Below are positions 5,122-5,194 of a stretch of DNA of 5,194 nucleotides, piece by piece. Each line of letters starts with the position of its first letter. The stretch's first letter is position 1. The stretch spans positions 1-5,194 of the forward strand of contig JAISXE010000396.1 of assembly GCA_031270615.1 (NCBI GenBank), in the 5' to 3' direction. The notes beneath the pieces are model-generated. The model made no database searches. It saw only the letters and a list, made by a program, of their open reading frames with translations, and had not been told where the DNA came from. The position numbers and the translations under genes are program-made. The DNA is from Spirochaetia bacterium (GTDB lineage: Bacteria > Spirochaetota > Spirochaetia > DTKZ01).

Positions 5122-5194
5122 TTCTCCCTAAAAAAACTGCCCCGGCGTGCCAGCCCATGCGTCCGGCCAAGCCCCGCGTTTTCCGGCAGACAAT
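5122..5194. other. Window end; no gene recognised
   Basis: I see no convincing coding start here. Positions 5153-5164 carry GCCCATGCGTCC, the inverted form of the core of the 15-base direct repeat at 3781 and 3831, so the mosaic repeats continue on this side of the TetR gene. The gene beyond the edge cannot be judged. Confidence 0.4.

Noticed and set aside
4721..5170. A 149-residue open frame on the - strand covering most of the MITE
   Set aside because: It begins at a TTG outside the element, runs over its end and flank, and has no recognisable domain or transposase motif. Openness across a non-coding repeat is the simpler explanation.

Overview
This is a fairly GC-rich chromosomal window with four parts: a two-gene + strand block, a repeat-filled convergent spacer, a lone TetR-type regulator on the - strand, and a small non-autonomous transposable element upstream of that regulator. 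Nothing in the sequence fixes the taxon. The long T runs in GC-rich coding DNA, the membrane-bound M28-like protein followed by a Y-family polymerase, and the dense mosaic repeats remind me of a treponeme-like spirochaete, possibly gut-associated. That is a weak inference.

Positions 1-118 hold the right-hand part of a miniature inverted-repeat element (MITE) whose left part lies outside the window. A large protein (229-2469) follows. It has a signal anchor, an M28-aminopeptidase-like extracytoplasmic domain that seems to have lost its metal ligands, about eight membrane segments and a C-terminal extracytoplasmic domain. Its last codons overlap the start of dinB (2462-3649), a complete DNA polymerase IV with its catalytic residues and a clamp-binding motif. 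The two genes look co-transcribed, although a TATAAT box just before dinB could also serve it alone.

The 368-base spacer at 3650-4017 has no convincing full-length gene. It is packed with short repeats: a 15-bp direct repeat at a 50-base period, a perfect 10-bp hairpin, a ~65-base unit that recurs inside the coding sequence of the first gene (892-954), and a perfect 15-bp hairpin. It also holds a 20-codon mini-ORF behind a consensus ribosome binding site. The TetR gene (4018-4659, - strand) converges on this spacer.

Upstream of the TetR gene lies a 393-bp element (4697-5089) with perfect 14-bp terminal inverted repeats and an exact 9-bp target duplication (GGGTTGTTT at 4688-4696 and 5090-5098). 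It is too small for a transposase but contains nested inverted repeats that could fold into one long branched structure. It sits only 18 bp from the candidate -35 box of the regulator. Its target was itself a hairpin (5092-5121). The partial element at 1-118 belongs to the same family, so this family has been mobile in this genome. The most interesting results are this complete MITE and the intergenic repeat that has a relative inside a protein-coding region.
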